33,447 nucleotides of DNA, from NCBI GenBank assembly GCA_000996695.1, contig LCAT01000007.1:1-33447 (forward strand), written 5' to 3'. Origin of the DNA: a candidate division TM6 bacterium GW2011_GWE2_41_16 (GTDB taxonomy: Bacteria > Babelota > Babeliae > Babelales > Babelaceae). Position numbers and translations under genes: made by a program. Each line of letters opens with the position of its first letter. The stretch's first letter is position 1. This document shows, piece after piece, positions 30,842-33,447 of the stretch. Below the pieces are notes generated by a model that did no database searches, was not told the DNA's origin, and saw only the letters and a list, made by a program, of their open reading frames with translations.

Positions 30842-31849
30842 TTATTTTTTGTTTTTATGTTTTTTTTCTAACTCAAGACGCTGTTGCTCAAGCTTAAGTT
30901 TTTGTTGCTCCAACTTAATGTGGGTATCACCCTGGGCAACTTGTGCAACTGATAATTTTATTTTTTCATCTTGATACATACGATCGGTCTCTATCTGATA
31001 GCGCTGATCAGCCTGCAGCATTAAATCAATAGTGTCATAGGTCTGACGTAAATCACGCAACCCTTGTTTTTCGTCAATATTTGCACGAACACTCAACTGC
31101 AATAGCACAAGCTTTTCTTGCCGAATCCAGTTGACATAATCATGTAGAGGAAATTGCTTCTCAACCTTATTGCGCTTGACCAATCCCATGTCGATAGTCC
31201 AATCATCGTTATGCTCACACACAAGTTCTCTGATGAGATCACATACATGAACCACTCGTTCTTTTTTGAGTTCCGTGTACACCTTGTTCAGACGAGCACT
31301 TATCTGTTCAATTGTTTTTTCATCAAAGGTTCCCTGCTGCAATGCCATAAGCCGTTGTTTAATAGGCTCATAGGCAATCGGGTCAGCGTTCCACTCGGCC
31401 TGACGAGCATGAATATGCGCGCTCAAATTTTTGGCAAGCTTTTCAAATTTATGGGCAGCTCGTTTAAGACCACCCTGCCATAAGACACCATCCAGCATAA
31501 AGTCATAGGCTTTCACGATTGATTGTATCGATACATCATCATCCTCAATATGTAAAGCCTTTTTGAGATCATACTTATCCATTAAAAACAGTGCATACTC
31601 ATGCTCCCACTCATCACAGACACGCGCTAAACGGGTATCCTGAGTTTTTATTAAATACCAGGCAATGCTGCCAACAGTGACCGCGCAAGCTGTGGCAAAA
31701 ACGGCATTGGCAACCTTCACCGCAGTTGGCAGCTCTATTACATCTTTTTTTGGTGCTTTAACATATAAGGCATATACATCAAATTTAGCGTGGCAAGGCA
31801 AAATGCTCATGCAACATAGACACACAAAACTGCGCAGAATACGATTCAT
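30842..31849 (-). CDS. Exported coiled-coil protein, paralogue of the neighbouring 377-residue protein
   Basis: 335 residues, unknown family. Signal peptide (MNRILRSFVCLCCMSILPCH), then a transmembrane helix (FATACAVTVGSIAWYLI) followed by TQDTRLARVCDEW. The rest is helical and charged, with a coiled coil at the C-terminus (EQQKLKLEQQRLELEKKHK). The TM-TQDxRLxRxC segment, an SIQSIVKAYDFMLD-like helix and a CDLIRELV-like helix also occur in the same order in the gene just upstream (32120-33253). GGAG lies 7 nt before the ATG. Likely anchored in the inner membrane with a long periplasmic or cytoplasmic helical domain. Confidence 0.8.
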   Translation of the reverse strand: MNRILRSFVCLCCMSILPCHAKFDVYALYVKAPKKDVIELPTAVKVANAVFATACAVTVGSIAWYLIKTQDTRLARVCDEWEHEYALFLMDKYDLKKALHIEDDDVSIQSIVKAYDFMLDGVLWQGGLKRAAHKFEKLAKNLSAHIHARQAEWNADPIAYEPIKQRLMALQQGTFDEKTIEQISARLNKVYTELKKERVVHVCDLIRELVCEHNDDWTIDMGLVKRNKVEKQFPLHDYVNWIRQEKLVLLQLSVRANIDEKQGLRDLRQTYDTIDLMLQADQRYQIETDRMYQDEKIKLSVAQVAQGDTHIKLEQQKLKLEQQRLELEKKHKNKK

Positions 31850-31897
31850 ACCTATTCTCCTCTACTACAAGGTATTAATAAGAACGGCTCTTACTCC

Positions 31898-31926
31898 AGT
31901 ATTGTGTGGTCTATACGCAAGGTCAA
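31898..31926 (-). promoter_or_regulatory. Possible promoter of the 335-residue protein gene
   Basis: On the minus strand TTGACC (31921-31926), 17 bp, AATACT (31898-31903). A perfect TATAAT also lies just upstream (31929-31934) but without a good -35. Leader about 45 to 75 nt. Confidence 0.35.
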
Positions 31927-32014
31927 ATTATAGGCAATTCTCTTAAACACGCACTTAAAAAAACGATCAACTCTGTTGATTGCATAAATAATTAATCTAT
32001 TTGCGCATGTCTCA

Positions 32015-32059
32015 ATGGCGTTTGCCATAAAAAAACAGGAACGTCTTTTACAACGTTCC
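32015..32059 (-). terminator. Terminator after the 377-residue protein gene, with adjoining palindrome
   Basis: On the minus strand GGAACGT / ACGTTCC (32053-32059 / 32038-32044), then TG and a run of seven T. The T run leads directly into the palindrome ATGGC-AAAC-GCCAT (32015-32028). Confidence 0.8.
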
Positions 32060-32119
32060 CGGCTTATAATCATGGATAATAATAAAAATTTTATGTGAAT
32101 TGTATTGCGCGTCTGTTTT

Positions 32120-33253
32120 TTACGCCGCCTTGAGATCATTAACAAAATTCTTTACCGCACCATAAAAAGTTTTCATGCGATTGGCAAAAAATACTGCGCG
32201 ATACGCACGCTTAATAGGGTTCATGTGTGGAGTCGTTCCCGCTTGCGCATGTTTTTGTTCCAAAGATTCTTTTTTTAACGCAATTTGCTCTTCTGTTTGC
32301 ATAACCCCTGTCTGCATAAGAGAAAGCTCACGTTCTTTGAGAACAAGCATTTGCTCGCGCCCATACTGTTCACTCATTTGAGCTTCACCGTAACAGATAT
32401 TATATGCATTCAACAATTCAACTAAAAATTGTTTTTCAGGCTCTGCCGTGCCCTTAATCATGCTCTCAACCGCATTGATTTCATCAACAAGAAAATACAG
32501 ATACACATGCATAGGGTACTGTTGTTTATTTTTACGAATACGCAAAAGACATGCAGAACAACGCCGGTTGATAAACAACTGGCTTTGTTCTGGCATCTGT
32601 ATAGCCTCAGGCACCGTTTTTTTAATCAACTCACATATAAACTGGATTCTTGAAGTACCAAGTGCATCATGAGCGGCCTTCAGAATTGCTTTATTTTTTT
32701 CTAAATTTTCCGCAGCAAATAAAGCGGATTGAGCATATTGTTCAAGTTTTTGTTTGCGTGATCCATATTTTAATGCGTTACCTGCCCATGTTTTTTGACG
32801 TCGTTGAACATGGCTCGCAAGCTGCCCACTCATGTCATTTAATATTGTTGATGCGTTTTTAAGATCATGTACAAGCTCATCATATAAATTAACAATAGAC
32901 CTGACTGAATAGGTATTATCACGAAACAATTTCGCTACCGCGTCTACGGGAGAAATGCCATCAGCTAAAAATGGCGAAAACCGTTGAGTGTATTTTTCGC
33001 ATGTGCGAATCAAACGAACATCCTGAGTCACATACCAACACCATGTAACACCACAACCAATAGCGCATAAAGCAACTAAGGCGCTTATGCGAAAAGCTGG
33101 TTTTTTTATCCAAGAAACATGCTTAAGTACGGGCGTTTTTACTTGTGCCATTACGACTTTGGAAATTGTCGGTATTTTGGCATATTGCATGTGGGACTGG
33201 ACGCCCAGAACACAGAGCAACATAAAAATAAACCACGATTTTTTAATAACCAT
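32120..33253 (-). CDS. Exported coiled-coil protein, paralogue of the neighbouring 335-residue protein
   Basis: 377 residues, unknown family. Signal peptide (FIFMLLCVLGVQSHMQYA), a transmembrane helix around residues 52-70 (ISALVALCAIGCGVTWCWYV) followed by TQDVRLIRTCEKY, then a long helical region with SVRSIVNLYDELVHDL and FICELIKKTV. A helical, charged C-terminus (VLKERELSLMQ, ALKKESLEQKHAQ) is followed by a basic stretch. The matching order of elements with the next gene shows a tandem duplication followed by strong divergence. AAAGGG lies about 10 nt before the ATG. No function can be assigned; an envelope-spanning scaffold is one option. Confidence 0.8.
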   Translation of the reverse strand: MVIKKSWFIFMLLCVLGVQSHMQYAKIPTISKVVMAQVKTPVLKHVSWIKKPAFRISALVALCAIGCGVTWCWYVTQDVRLIRTCEKYTQRFSPFLADGISPVDAVAKLFRDNTYSVRSIVNLYDELVHDLKNASTILNDMSGQLASHVQRRQKTWAGNALKYGSRKQKLEQYAQSALFAAENLEKNKAILKAAHDALGTSRIQFICELIKKTVPEAIQMPEQSQLFINRRCSACLLRIRKNKQQYPMHVYLYFLVDEINAVESMIKGTAEPEKQFLVELLNAYNICYGEAQMSEQYGREQMLVLKERELSLMQTGVMQTEEQIALKKESLEQKHAQAGTTPHMNPIKRAYRAVFFANRMKTFYGAVKNFVNDLKAA

Positions 33254-33353
33254 ACAACTTACACCCTTTGAAAAGCACTTATTTATATATTATGAATATG
33301 CATCAAGAATATAATGAAAAAAACTTAATGTAAATAATAAATATAAAAAGTGA

Positions 33354-33381
33354 AGACCTGCGGCTTAAAAGCCGCAGCTTC
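33354..33381. repeat. Strong GC-rich hairpin near the right end
   Basis: CTGCGGCTT / AAGCCGCAG (33358-33366 / 33369-33377), extended by GAAG/CTTC after a 2 nt bulge. No T tract follows on either strand. It lies about 100 bp upstream of the 377-residue protein gene, beyond an AT-rich stretch that probably holds its promoter. Confidence 0.6.
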
Positions 33382-33447
33382 GGACTGGATATGAGCAAAA
33401 TACTGGCGATGATTTTAAAATTATTTTGAAACCAAGCGCTTGTTAGA

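Overview
The window reads as a compact, moderately AT-rich bacterial chromosome segment from a host-dependent lineage. Candidatus Dependentiae (TM6) or a similar amoeba-associated group is my best guess. This rests on gene character only: many secreted or membrane proteins with no recognisable family, an animal-like deoxynucleoside kinase, a split ATP synthase operon and tandem paralogues. No marker gene here proves the phylum. There is no phage, insertion sequence with a transposase, CRISPR array or rRNA.

Layout, left to right. A divergent pair opens the window: an apparently self-regulated MerR-type activator (-) and an 885-residue exported protein with four 36-residue C-terminal repeats (+). 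Next come ksgA, mreB and an outer-membrane-like protein, all (-). A tRNA-Ser(CGA) and a phosphatidylserine decarboxylase with a signal peptide follow. Then glmU and a solitary sbcD lie on the + strand. An ATP synthase cluster (c, b', b, delta, alpha, all -) sits behind a dCK/dGK-like kinase and lacks the a, gamma, beta and epsilon genes. After it come a small exported protein, an ABC-2 exporter pair, a lipase-like hydrolase, dprA and gyrA (all -), then lon and a small lipoprotein (+). The right end (-) holds an exported N-acetylmuramoyl-L-alanine amidase, an M48-type metallopeptidase and four exported or membrane proteins of unknown function that form two paralogous pairs.

The genes cover envelope building and remodelling (glmU, mreB, psd, amidase, M48 peptidase, ABC exporter), energy conversion (ATP synthase), nucleotide salvage (kinase) and DNA or protein maintenance (gyrA, dprA, sbcD, lon, ksgA). 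The c subunit carries the residue pattern of Na+-binding rotors. GyrA lacks both residues that anchor quinolones in sensitive enzymes.

The most unusual signal is non-coding. The intergenic gaps carry a family of small modular hairpins. One is a recurrent GGC-N4-GCC palindrome with about ten intergenic copies. Another is a MITE-like 260 bp element with 21 bp inverted ends. A third is a nested hairpin cluster near 17.6 kb whose simple, uninserted versions occur elsewhere in the window. These, with a 24 bp in-frame duplication in atpA, are the features most worth following up.
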